Source of the DNA: Morella rubra | Lineage: Eukaryota > Streptophyta > Magnoliopsida > Fagales > Myricaceae | DNA: 64,000 nucleotides | Assembly: GCA_003952965.2 (NCBI GenBank) | Contig: CM025851.1 | Coordinates: 26,177,798-26,241,797 of the forward strand | Reading direction: 5' to 3' | Shown: in pieces, positions 48,003 to 59,385 of the stretch | Position numbering within the stretch: position 1 is the stretch's first letter | Layout: each line of letters begins with the position of its first letter | Program-made: the position numbers and the translations under genes | Notes under the pieces: model-generated | What the model saw: the letters and a program-made list of their open reading frames with translations, nothing else | The model's database searches: none | Told to the model about the DNA's origin: nothing

Positions 48003-48299
48003 TCACTTTCTCTTTTCTCTTTTAAACACAGAAATGACAATACTCATATTCCCCACAGCACTCCATTCTAAGTATTTCGTTAGGAGTGCTACAAAAGCCA
48101 CCCCATAAAACACTGCAAAGAACAGACTGAACGTCGGGCTTCTCCCCCAAACAGAGTAGTTTGTCACTAACCATATCAATCCGAGTAGCATACAGGTCGA
48201 TAAAAAGAGAACTTGAAAGTGTCGTGACAAGAATAAATATTCAGGATTGTCAAGAAATGGAGAAATGAGAATAAAATTAGCAATCACAAAAGACACCAA
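48003..48299 (-). pseudogene. Membrane-protein fragment carried by the MULE
   Basis: An uninterrupted minus-strand frame of 98 residues with two or three hydrophobic stretches (VLFLSTCMLLGLIWLVTNY; TFSLFFAVFYGVAFVALLTK) followed by YLEWSAVGNMSIVISVFKRE. The last part is reminiscent of plant multi-span membrane proteins of unknown function, but I cannot name the family. There is no clear start context, and downstream on the same strand the frame decays. It most likely derives from a host gene picked up by the MULE. Whether it is expressed is unknown. Confidence 0.45.
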
Positions 48300-48960
48300 G
48301 ATTTAAGTGGTTCGACTTTAAAGCCTACGTCATCGGTAAAAACTCAAGAAGAAATTTACTATAAAAAATATAGAGTACAAATAGTGATAATACAACACTC
48401 AAACTCAAAATTCCAATACACTCAATTTCCCCACACATAAACGAGATCAGAATATCAACGGAGCCCTCTTATGTGAATCTTTTCTCTCATCTCTCGATTT
48501 TCTCGCTTCCTCACTTCGAAACAACTCTTCTTCTTTTAAAGTTGCACTCCGCATACATCGCGTGCATTTTCATAAATGCAAAGAATTGAAGTCTTCGACA
48601 AGCTACACAATTGCAGCTTGTCGTTCACTTTAAAAAAAATGAACTTTCACTTGTCAAGAAACAACATTGCATTTAATGCAATGTTGAAAACCAACTTCAC
48701 GCAATGGTAGCTATGGGTGAAAGAAAGAATGCAATGTATTAAATGCATTTCTTTGAATAAAAATTCATGCACGTGAAAGCTATACCTTTTGTCTTAAGAA
48801 GACAAAAGAAATGTGAGTCTTGACTTGTCAAAAGCCAAGCCACACACGTAACAAAAAGTACGTGACAAAAATGCCTCTCATTCTTGCTCCGTAAATGGGT
48901 TTCTATATCATCTCCTTAAGAGTCATTGTTCTTTCTTCTTGTCCTATCTTTGAAGCCAAA
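48240..48960. mobile_element. LTR-like debris inside the MULE
   Basis: Contains the plant LTR-type words agatttaagtggttcgact and aaagcctacgtcatcgg, related to those in the solo LTR at 31008-32267, followed by AT-rich sequence with small palindromes such as gcatttaatgcaatg. Ends could not be set. Confidence 0.4.
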
Positions 48961-51073
48961 TTACTATCTACTTTTCTTTTTGTAGCACTGGATCTGTAGC
49001 TATCAAACTTTATTTATAAAAGCTTGCGAGTGTGACCGGCTGTTTTCCACTTTTCCTATTGGTTTGATGGTGTTGATTTTTTGAACTTTATGTTGTCGTT
49101 CATGCAGTAAGTGTGGACGCCTGCTGTCAATGGACAAATAATCGGCTTTGCTGCTACCTCCAATTTATCGTCCTTATCGGCAGTTTTCATCTATCCAACA
49201 CCTTTCCTCAGTGAAGAACATGAGTTCTAAACTTTCCCAGGCTTATCTGCATGTTGGTTGCTTTTCAGAGGAAGTGTGATCACATTACACGTATATTGAG
49301 GTACGTAAGGAAATATAATAATCAAAAGGAAAATCATCCTGCCCTCCAATGACATGTTGAATTTGCTCTGTTAAGCAGTATATATAACAGAGTGCATTGG
49401 AAGCTTTTCTTTTTGGCAGCTACCTCTTCAACTTTGGGCAGCTACCTCTTCGACTTTCTTTTTGCCGCTCAGGACGCATCAACTCGCTACTTTGGGCAAT
49501 GACGCTTCTCGACTCGCACCAAGCTCCGTCGACCCTGGTGCCCCAAATAGCTACAAAGAACTTCCCGTTGATCAATAATTACACCAGTGCGTGGGCCATG
49601 TTTTTTTTTTTTTGTCTGTTTGTTCATGGTGGAGGATACATTAAACGGTGCGTTTTTTATTTTTTGAGTGAGTTGGCTGCTGATTCACATTAATTGGCAC
49701 TGACGTGTTTAAAGGCTAATGTGGCATGGGTTTCCGTTAAATGAATTGAGGGAATATGGACGGTAGGACCTAATTGTCACATGGGTATGAACTCAGTGAC
49801 CATAAAATAAAAAAATGAAACCTAGTAACCATATTGACAATTTCTCATTACTTAATATATAGTACCTTATACATATTATGTAATAGTACCTTATACATAT
49901 AATATATAGTACCGTATACATATTATATAATAGTACCGTATACATTTTATGTAATAGCATCTTATACATATAATATAATAGTACCTTGTACATATTATGT
50001 AATAGTACCTTATACATATTATATAACAGTACTGTGTACATATTACTTAATATATAGTACATTATACATATTTTATAATAGTACCTTGTATATTTTATAT
50101 ATTATATAATAGTACCTTGTACATATTATGTAATAGTACCTTATACATATCAATTATACCACAAACTTTTGAACATATATGTACCATTCCAACTATAAAC
50201 ACAATGAAATGATGTCGTATCTATTATAAAAATGTTCAAACAGTATTTAGACAACCATTAGAACGGTAATGAAAACTAAAAGGTCATCATCGTTCAGATA
50301 GAAAAATTGACGTTCGAGCGTGTGAATTATATGTTCAAACGGTAGTTTAAGAGCGCTATTTTGGCGTACCGTTCTAATGCAAAAGTATAATTCGAACAAG
50401 CGCTAAAAATCATGAAACAACATCATTCAGATAACTAATAATCGTTCGAGTGTTCAGAAAACACGTTTGAAAGGTAAATTTAGGGTGCTTTTTCCCCACC
50501 CTTTTTTGAGGAAACATTCTAACATAGAAAAAGTGTTCGAACGGAACCCACGAACTCAAATATCACTGATTCGACCGTGAGCCCTCATTTCCTCACCCTC
50601 TCAAAACACTACAAAGTCGCCTTTATTTTTTTCTTCTACACAAATCTTAGGTTTTTTTTGTATATTGTTTTAGGAATATACTCAAATGGAGCTTTTTTTG
50701 TGTTTTGGAGGTAAGATTTATCATTTTTATCAATAAATTTCTAAGTTTTTTACCTTATACAATTTTTTTTTGTTGTGATTTGGATTTGGGGATGAAATTA
50801 ATGTTTAAATGACTATGGTTAGTCTCATATGTGTTTAGGGGTGTTGAATGCATGTTTTAAGAGTAAAAAAACATGTTTTGGAGATTGATTAAGAGATTTT
50901 ATGTCGTCATTTTTCGTGAATTTTGCACAGCGTTCAAACATTATACATTCGAACGATATGCTAAAATGGTTCGTTTACAGGGATGACAAATACGTTCGAA
51001 CAATAACTTTATATCGTTCGAGAGTATTGTAGTCATTCGAACATGTTCGAACGTTTTTTTTTTTTTAGGAAAC

Positions 51074-51565
51074 TTAGAAATTTAAAATTACGCACAACAA
51101 ATCTAAATTTAAGGTGTTGGGCCTCAAATGAACTTGCATCACTGTAATAATATTAACATTCACACGAAACTAATGGAGAGAATGACAAAAGCTGATACAA
51201 TATTTTTCAAACCAACATCTTTCATTGTATGGAAAGAAATAGAGAGCAATACTTTGGTCAGTAGGGCCTGACTTCTGAAAATCTTTGGCCACACATCCGA
51301 CCTAAAAAGCAGTTATTTTCATATAATGCTTTGTAGGTCTGATGTGTGACTAAAAGATTTTCAGTTGTCTGGCTCTACTATCTAGAGTATTGCGCTCTAT
51401 TTCTTTCCATATAATGAAAGATGTTCGTTTGAAAAATGTTGTATCAGCTTTTGTGATTCTCTCCATTGGTTTCCTGTAGATGTTAATATTATTACATTGA
51501 TGCAAGTGCATTTCAAGCCTAACACTTTTGATTTAGATTTGTCGTGCATGATGTAAAACTTCTAA
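51074..51565. repeat. Long foldback (two arms of about 240 bp)
   Basis: The left arm (51074-51312) and right arm (51327-51565) are inverted copies of each other, roughly 85% alike by eye, separated by a 14-base loop. Matching words include aatggagagaat, catctttcattgtatggaaagaaatagag and acaaatctaaat. No ORF. It is either a foldback MITE or a hairpin RNA precursor. Confidence 0.85.
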
Positions 51566-52276
51566 TTTTTCAAACAAAATAAAAAAGAAAATGTTTTGAA
51601 CGTGGTCGATAGATCAAAATACGTTTGATTGGTGTAAAAATGTTACATATAATCCTTCGGCTGTATCAGCCTTGTCTGGGTCTTTAGCTTTTCCTACGTT
51701 GATATTGGATCACCTTCATCGAAGATGACATGGAGTAAATGTATATGTAAGTTATTTAATTTTTCATTCAGTTGACTTTTGTTTTAATAATTATTTTTGT
51801 CAATTATTTAAGCGTTATATTGATTACAATTTCTGATGTAGGAAGAAATAGATGAAGGCAAAGTTGAAAAAAGTTTTGATGCATGCAGAGTTGTATGCAC
51901 AGAGTTGGATGCATGTGACGGCGAAGATAGATCATATTTTTAGTGCGTATTATATTTGATTGTTTCGAACATTGTGATTAATTATTTAATTGTAAATTTT
52001 TTTTATTTAATTTTTATTTAATAATATATTTTTGAATAATTTTCTAGCAATTTCTTAATTTCCTTGAAAAATAAAAATAAGTTGTTGTAATGTTTGTTTT
52101 AACGTTTGAAATCCTCCCACTCGAAATATCGAATGGATTTAACGATATTCGTTGGAACTTCATAAATGTTTGAAAATGTATTTACTTTTCGTCCGAAAGC
52201 ATCCAAACGATTTTCACGTCAACTGTTGTAACAGAAAAGAATGGTTACGAACGTTCCAAATTTTAGAACGGTACCT

Positions 52277-52959
52277 TAAGGGTGAGAAAAAATTCCGGTA
52301 AGAATCTGGTTCCAATTCTGATTTCGAAAATCCGATACCGATTTCGGCATATACCGGAACCGAAAGTCATTTTTGATAATTTCCAGAATCAGAACCAGAA
52401 CTAAAATTCCAACGGAATTACAAGAATTTCCAGTTTTCTAAAAAAATGAAATAAAAATAGTGTTCAAAATAAAGAATAACATATGTAATTTGATTAAATA
52501 TTTATTTTATAATCTAGATTTTGGATGAAAATTTTACATTTATTGTTAATTTATGATGAATAACTAAAAAATACCGAACATTTTGATTCCGATTTTTTTT
52601 TTAAAAAAAAGAATTGGGCTCAAAATAAAGTATAACATATGATGAGTACCGAATTTGTTTGAATGTTTATTTTAGAATCTAGATTTTGGATGAATGTTTA
52701 CATTTATTGTTAATTTATGATGAATAATAGAAAAATCTTCCAAAAATTCGGTTCAAAAATATTTTTATAGGGCCCCAAAAAAATGTCCCAAAAACCCCAC
52801 ATGCTGAACCGGAATTTCTAGTTCTAATTCTAAAAATTCCAGTTCCATTCCAATAAAATACCGTAATGGAGCTAGAACAAAAGAATTGCATTCTAGTGAA
52901 TACCAGAACAGAGCCAGAATTGGTCATTCTGGTTCCATCTATTCCAGTACTCACCCTTA
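52277..52959. mobile_element. hAT-like non-autonomous element
   Basis: 683 bp with terminal inverted repeats TAAGGGTGAG and CTCACCCTTA and a perfect 8-bp target duplication CGGTACCT (52269-52276 and 52960-52967), as expected for hAT. It is filled with ccgataccgatttcgg-like and ggaaccag words and has no ORF of its own. Two 70-bp direct repeats (about 52499-52570 and 52659-52735) lie inside. Confidence 0.88.
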
Positions 52960-53259
52960 CGGTACCTTATAACGAATGTAAAAAATTCTTAGGGTTGTTC
53001 TAACGTTTGTTTTCATTATCGAACGCATTTAAATTTTCCATCAAAACCCGTTCTGACATGATCCTCAACTGTCCATTCTAAAAAATTCGAACGATAAATT
53101 AATTTTGGGACGGCATTCTTCTTGTCCCGAAATGGCACCTAAAAAATCTTTTGTAACAGATTTCTTAGGAAAGTCGGGGCGATGGATGGATTCTATCCCA
53201 AAAAAATTTTTGAGACGAAATTAGGATTTTTTGAGACGGAAAAATTCGTCGTAGTGTAA

Positions 53260-55994
53260 GCACGTCATCTTAGGCCGGCAGCAACCGGATATTCTTATTT
53301 GCCAGCACAAACTTAACGAGAAGCCGCCTTAATATAGTTTAATTCGAAAACTTGCTGTGAGGCGAAAGATTTTAAATTGACGACTACGTACATATTGATT
53401 TATTTATAAAAAATTTGTCAAAGAACAAATTAAAATATGAAAAATTTGGTTTTCGGAATTTGACATAACCCTACAATTAGTAGTTTCTTTTTTCCCTCAA
53501 TTTTCATATTTAAAAAAAAAAAAAAAAAAAGAAAGGAAACACGGCACATGGCCGCCAGGCCGTGCAGGGTGGCTCGATTATAGTATTTATTTATTTTTAT
53601 ATGAAAATTACTTAAAATTAACTCATGTGACCCACGTTTGCAATCCCTAAAAAAATTGAACTTCGTCCGCACAACTTTTCAATTCTCTCTCTACCCACTC
53701 TCATGAACCTTAATAAAATTTAAACTTAAAAAAATTCTGTTAAAAACGTGAACTATTCAAATTTTTGTACGTGCCAAAGACTTTGATATAGTCAATCAAT
53801 TAATGGAGTACATATTACACGCAATGTAGGACAAAAATATCAAGATGCAACACATGGACACAAGTGGTAACTACTTAAAAGTTTGTAGTGCTTTCATGTA
53901 TAAATTAATTAGTTAGTGATAAGATATTGGTGGAAAGGTAGAGTTTTATATATATATATCTTTTAATTAAAAATTGCAAAACTGACTCCCACCAAGAAGG
54001 GTTTACAAACATTGGCCAAAAGATTCTAAAACGAAACAGTCTTATAATGTTGCCAAACGAATACGCATGCTATATTATTTTGAATATTAAAGGTTAATGA
54101 AACATGTTTAAGGGTAACTGAGATTATTACAATATTAACTGATTATCTTTAGCTACCTGCATTCAGCTATATATCTCGTTTCAAAGAATTGATAAACAAA
54201 TTTAAAATAGGAATATGATACATGTTATGTATACTATATATACTATTGTCCTACACATAAAAGAATTGAAAAACTGATTATTATGCTCCGGCCAAGATAT
54301 ATAAGTACTCATGCTATAGTTCTTTCAAATACTTGACATGAAAGAAATCTATGGGATCGATGGATATATGGTCCAAACAAACAGATAATTTCGATTGTTA
54401 AAAGATATATTAATACCCATAATGCCATAATTACCATCTATTTTGGCTCAAACTCCAACATCTTTTCATTAAAAAAAGTCTATTAAATCATTTATTTCTA
54501 TATTTTTTTACAAACTCCAATAAAAATCAATCTATAATCAAACATCCTTAAAAAAATTCACCAACTTTTCACAAACATCCAGGAGAAGACAATGTCTCAA
54601 AATGTTCTCCAGAAAAAATTTAGATGCCAGCATCACCTTAATTATCTAAAGGGGATCGACTATAATCACTTTTAACTAATATGTTCAGGACAAAGATATG
54701 AAGTCAATCGCTTTGCCAGGAAGGAATTGAATAAATAACATATATAACAGAACACAAGGCATGATCCCATCAATTAGTCTCGTATTTAATTTATAACTTG
54801 TCAATTCGATCATGGTCAAAACCTTGTAAAACAAAAAATCTTTGGCCAAAAAATAATACTATATATATATCGTGTTCTAAAAGAAAAAATATTGACAGTG
54901 CTGGCCTTTCATGCGGAGATTGAAGCATTCCCGAGTAAGCATGCTTAGATGAGGTGTAAATAAGCAACCCATATTTGAGGAGTTATGATGATTCACCTTG
55001 TTGTATCTACTATATCTTATTAAGCTTGAAATAGACATAATTAGGAAAAAATTATGGCCTAATTCCCAATCTTATCCTCCCCTAGTGAATAAGATTTTGC
55101 CAAAACCCTGGTACTTAAGATAAATGTAATCTTAAGTAAAATTATCTTTCTCGTTGTCGTTTCCGAGTTATTTAGCTTTACATTAAAAAAAAATAAAAAA
55201 TAAAAAAGACATGTTCAAATGACGAGGGGTAAACTCACACTTCATAACAATATTAGCTAATTACAATTTTAACTTAATTCACAATGTGGATTTAAAATTT
55301 AGATTGGGACGATTTTAATTGATCCTACAAGAACAACGTGGTGCAATTAAAATTTTAGATTATTAAAGTTTGATCTATAAGGGCAAAGTAAATCAGGACT
55401 TTATTGAGTAATTATTCCCTTGTCTGAAAGCAATATAATGGGTTTCCACTAATTGAAGTAAACAAGGATTTGGTAATGAAAGATGCAATAGAAGTGGGTT
55501 TCCATTACTAATTTTAAGTCACAAGTGGAGTAATTTAACAGAATTATTATTACTCTACATTGTAGGTCATACTTTAAGGCCTATTAATTATGTAAGTGCC
55601 CAATTTTGTCTATCCATGATCCCAAATTAGATCCGAGGGCGGTGAACGCTTTACAAAGAGCATGGCTAAGCACTTAGAAAGCAATTCTTTTTTCTATCGG
55701 GCCTAAGGACGACTACCAATTCAGAAATGATTCATACGACTAATGTGACCCTTCATTAATTAAAGAACTATTCAAAACTAAGATTAAATATTAATTGCTA
55801 ACAAAAAAATCGGAGATTAACTAATTCCACTAACAAGCAATATCCCTCGTAATTAACCTATTACTTTCAAGAAAGATACACACCAGCATGCTGTACCGTA
55901 TCTATAAATACAGATTTCTTTGCCATTCAGAAGTATTCCCAATTGAGACATTGGCATATAAACTCATCCAACACCTTCTTCATTTCTTCAAGCT
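53260..55994 (+). promoter_or_regulatory. Unit boundary and upstream region of lipase C
   Basis: 53260-53330 is the resumed flank of the lipase B unit. From 53580 the sequence parallels 25080-26575 and then 32440-33456, the upstream of copy B, without the 5.8 kb of retroelements present there. A TATA box TATAAATA is at 55903-55910, about 85 bp before the start codon at 55995. No other gene is seen. Confidence 0.7.
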
Positions 55995-58750
55995 ATGGCC
56001 CTTGCTGATCAGACTAGTCAATTCTCGTCCAATCAATTGTTGCTTATCCCAGAACAAGCAAGCTTCTATGATCTTTTTCGCTTTCTGCTTTCTCCTAAAG
56101 CATCAGACACGACCAAATTCATTGAGAACTCGGAAATAGAAACGTTTGGAGGCTTTTGGCGCCGATGGTACATCTTCAACTCCCTTCTTGTGCAGAAACT
56201 CCTCATCATCTTTGAAAAACCCATGTCTCAGTTTGGATATATGCTGGAGCTATGGCTAAATTTGCTTTCAAGTAACGGGGGACCCCTCATGCTGGTGGTG
56301 GATTTATTAAAAGGTCTTTACTAATCACTCTCTCTTTTTATCATCTATATAGTGTACGTTGTATAATGAGCATCTAATTATTGTTTAATTATTTCCGTGT
56401 ATTGCGTGCAAATATATATGCACAGAGATAAAGTCGAAATGCAGTAATAATGCTATTGCTTAGTTTTATTTTGATGGTAATTTGCTAAATTCTATGGGGT
56501 GGTCTAATTTATGCAGGAAAGGTTGTCTGGCCTGAAAGCGCATCCGCGACCTACAAATCTGTAATAGAATGTCTTGATGAAAGAGTGGAGTTAGATAAAA
56601 GTATTGGACAAGGTAACAAAGAATACAATAAGGGGCTCTCTGTAATGGCCTGCAAAATAGCATACGAAAACGAAGCATTTATCCAGGCCATAGTCGAAGA
56701 TCATTGGAACGTACGTACGATTAACATGGAAATAGATATATGCATGTTTTTTTGAATTTTCCCTTCTTATATATATGATGGCTATCGGGAATAATGTTTC
56801 TTTCTCCTTTTTTGCAGATGAAATTCGTGAAGTATTACAACTGCTGGAACGGTACGTGAGAAGCAACTCTACAATTCTTAAATAAGTTTATTGTGATAAC
56901 CTGCTACGTACGGCTTAGGTTGCCTACAAGTATAAAAAAATAAGCCGCGGCTCGCTAAGTTTGGCTTCTCTTAAAATCAGTCATACAATCTCTCATTAAT
57001 GGGTTGCACTATCTTGATCTGCATGATCCCCTTCACATATTTGAGCTTATTATCATCATCATATTACATGAGATAATTAAGAGTGTCTATTCGTAAATTT
57101 ATGCATGCATGTATGTCATGTGCTGGTGCATGTATTTATGTATATGTACATTCCTGTACATTCTACATAAGCCTCAATTTGGTATGTAGATGTGTGTTAT
57201 ATCCTTTTGGGATGCGTATGTTGATTTTGGAAGAAACAATTTCTATAGCACCCATGTGACTAATTAAACTAAACATATGTAGATGTGTGTTGTCCTAGTC
57301 AGCTAATTAAAACGAAAGGCCTATTAATTTGTTAATTAAAGTTTTAATAACTATTTCTTTGATCATGAAATTGAAGAACGAAGACATAATTACTCTATCC
57401 CAAGACAAAAATTCGTTTTAAAGGAAACAACAAAACTGGAAAGTCTTAGAGTAATTGCCAACAATTGGAAGGAATCCAATTGGCATGTCGGTAAAAAGGG
57501 AGATATATTGTTACTGTGAATCAGTTCAGTTTTCTTCCTTTCCTATAGCCTATATAAGTGTTATAAATTGGATGCATTTATGAGGCCTCGCATTCTAAAG
57601 ACGGGCGTAATATTACTTCTCGAGAAAGGCGTGATATTTTACTTCTTAATTTACATGTATATCTTATTTTCCGTCGATGATATTTTCATTCAGTTTGATA
57701 TAACGATTGACAGATTACCAAGAAAAATTTTCAACTCAAGCCATCATGTTCCAAAATACGATGGATAATCCAAACCTGATCGTGGTTGCATTTAAGGGCA
57801 CTGGCCCATTCGATGCAGTAGCATGGCGGGCAGATTTCGATTTGTCGTGGGTTGAGTTTGCAGGCGTGGGTAAGTTACATAGTGGCTTCTGCAAAGCTCT
57901 TGGCATGCAGAAGGAGTACAACGGCTTTCCCAAAGAAATAGAACAAGGAAGTGACCAAAGACAGTTTGCTTACTACGCAATCAGAGAAAGACTCAGAGAC
58001 ATGCTGCAAAAGAATGAGAATGCCAAATTTGTAGTGACAGGACACAGCTTGGGTGGGGCATTAGCAGTTCTGTTTTTGACTGTGCTAGCAATACACGAGG
58101 AGGAATGGCTGATGGACAAGTTGGAGGGTGTATACACATTTGGGCAACCGAGGGTCGGAGACGAGCAATTGGGGGTGTATATGAAGGACAAGTTGACCAA
58201 GTATGATGTGAGGTATTTGAGGCATGTTTACAGCAATGACATTGTGCCTAGGGCCCCTTACGATGACGATTATATCTTCTTTAAGCATTTTGGCCCCTGC
58301 CTCTTCTACAACTTTCCTCTACCTTGGGAGGGTCAGTGCTCTTTCTCTTTCTCTATAAGTCGTTGGTCATGTCTGAATTAAGATTATTCTCATTACAATT
58401 GCGACAAAATCAGTTCAAATTTCAGATATTGTACAATGCTATTAACACTATGCATTATGCTTGGAATATTGTAGGCTGAAAGTGAGGAGCCGAATAAGAA
58501 CTACTTCTCGGTGTTCTGGGTTATCCCCAAGTACATTACTGCATATCTGGAGTTGATCAGGAGTTTCGTAATCCCATATATAAGGGGTCCAGACTATGAA
58601 GAAACTTTGTTAATGAAAATCTTTAGGGCGTCTGGATTGGTGGTCCCTGGATTTCCACCACATAGTACTCAAGATTATGTTAACGTCACACGATTGGGAT
58701 CCCTTACAACCTCTAAGAAAACACAATCCAATTTATCAAAAAATTCCTAA
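55995..58750 (+). CDS. OBL1: OBL1-like triacylglycerol lipase (class 3), copy C, nearly complete
   Basis: Oil-body lipases of this type hydrolyse tri- and diacylglycerols at the lipid-droplet surface. Exons: 55995-56313 (MALADQTSQFSSNQLL..., including a hydrophobic RRWYIFNSLLVQKLLIIF stretch that in OBL1 proteins helps membrane or droplet association), 56517-56710, 56818-56851, 57714 to about 58331, and 58475-58750. All introns except the last give GT/AG in phase. Exon 4 holds NPNLIVVAFKGTGPFDAVAW, the nucleophile motif GHSLGG (Ser at 58046-58048), YTFGQPRVGDEQLG and DIVPRAPYDDD (likely catalytic Asp at 58238-58240). Exon 5 reads EEPNKNYFSVFWVIPKY to HSTQDYVNVTRLGS, with a His candidate for the triad. 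The join of exon 4 to exon 5 is one base out of phase with the obvious GT and AG sites, so either a non-obvious splice is used or this copy is also damaged. Length (about 480 residues) suits the family. Confidence 0.82.
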
Positions 58751-59385
58751 AGTTGACTGCCCCTGAGTCGCTATACACATCATCGTCCCTCAATCGCAAT
58801 GGCATACTTACTAAGCAAGCTATATATATATATATATTACTCAAAATTAATTTTGGGTTACGTATTTCAAAATAACTAGCTAGCAAATTACGTGTGGTTG
58901 AAAACTTTATATAGTTGTCCATGAATGTTCCAAACTGCTTTCAATTTCAAGTTTTCTAGAAAAAAAAATTACGGCTAGTTTCTATTACAAGTGATTTGGC
59001 TTACTCAAGTTACGAATATCTAAGATAATATCTCTTTTTTCATGTTTTCTTACTTGTCCAACATGTCTTTTCATTTTTCTTTAGAGTCTTTAAGACTCTT
59101 GATTAAATTTTTATTTTGGAGATGTAAGTTCTATTTACTTATGCTTGGAGGGTTGTTCCAAGTTACAATACAGGTGTATTTTCTTGAATAAAGTAATAAA
59201 CGAGAATCATATGTGGCTTGTACCCCAAATAATGTGATGCCATGAAACTTTTGGGGAAAGAGTAGTAAGTAAACGCATTGAAGTATCAACAGAAAAAATA
59301 CCGTTGACACTAGGCAGTCAGAAAAATCTGTCATCTCTATTTGCTCCATGATCCCTCTCCAAAACTATTGCGTTGACCAATTCCA
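58751..59385. other. 3' flank of lipase copy C
   Basis: No gene. It matches 330-945 beyond copy A, including the ttattttggagatgtaagtt stretch and a possible polyadenylation signal (aataaa at 59187-59192). The match ends where the LINE pseudogene begins. Confidence 0.75.

Larger units (their letters stand above)
46945..49846. mobile_element. Mutator-like element (MULE) with long terminal inverted repeats
   Basis: 2.9 kb with inverted repeats of about 450 bp (46945-47395 and 49380-49846), beginning GGGAAATTGGCAATATGGTC and mirrored by ...ATATTGACAATTTCTC at the right. A perfect 9-bp target duplication ATTACTTAA (46936-46944 and 49847-49855) is diagnostic for Mutator. No MURA transposase is seen, so it is non-autonomous. 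The interior carries a membrane-protein-like frame and LTR-like debris, which fits a Pack-MULE-style capture. Confidence 0.9.
46800..50150. repeat. AT-rich minisatellite (tagtaccttatacatattat), split by a MULE
   Basis: Units of about 22-24 bp, consensus like tagtaccttatacatattatgtaa, occupy 46800-46944 and continue at 49847-50150. The MULE sits between and was inserted within the array. Confidence 0.82.
39928..53256 (+). mobile_element. CACTA-3, a 13.3 kb CACTA-type element of a different family
   Basis: Left end tactgcaagaaattcga (first base T instead of C) and right end ending tcgtcgtagtg, with target duplication TAA (39925-39927 and 53257-53259). The empty site is visible in the paralogous flank near 61015. 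Subterminal regions carry GGGACGGATTTT-like words and many copies of a CGTTCGAACG palindrome. The only own gene seen is a broken accessory ORF (45366-46426); no TNP2 or TNPA gene is visible. It is packed with later insertions: a probable LTR, a MULE, a foldback and a hAT-like MITE. Confidence 0.82.
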
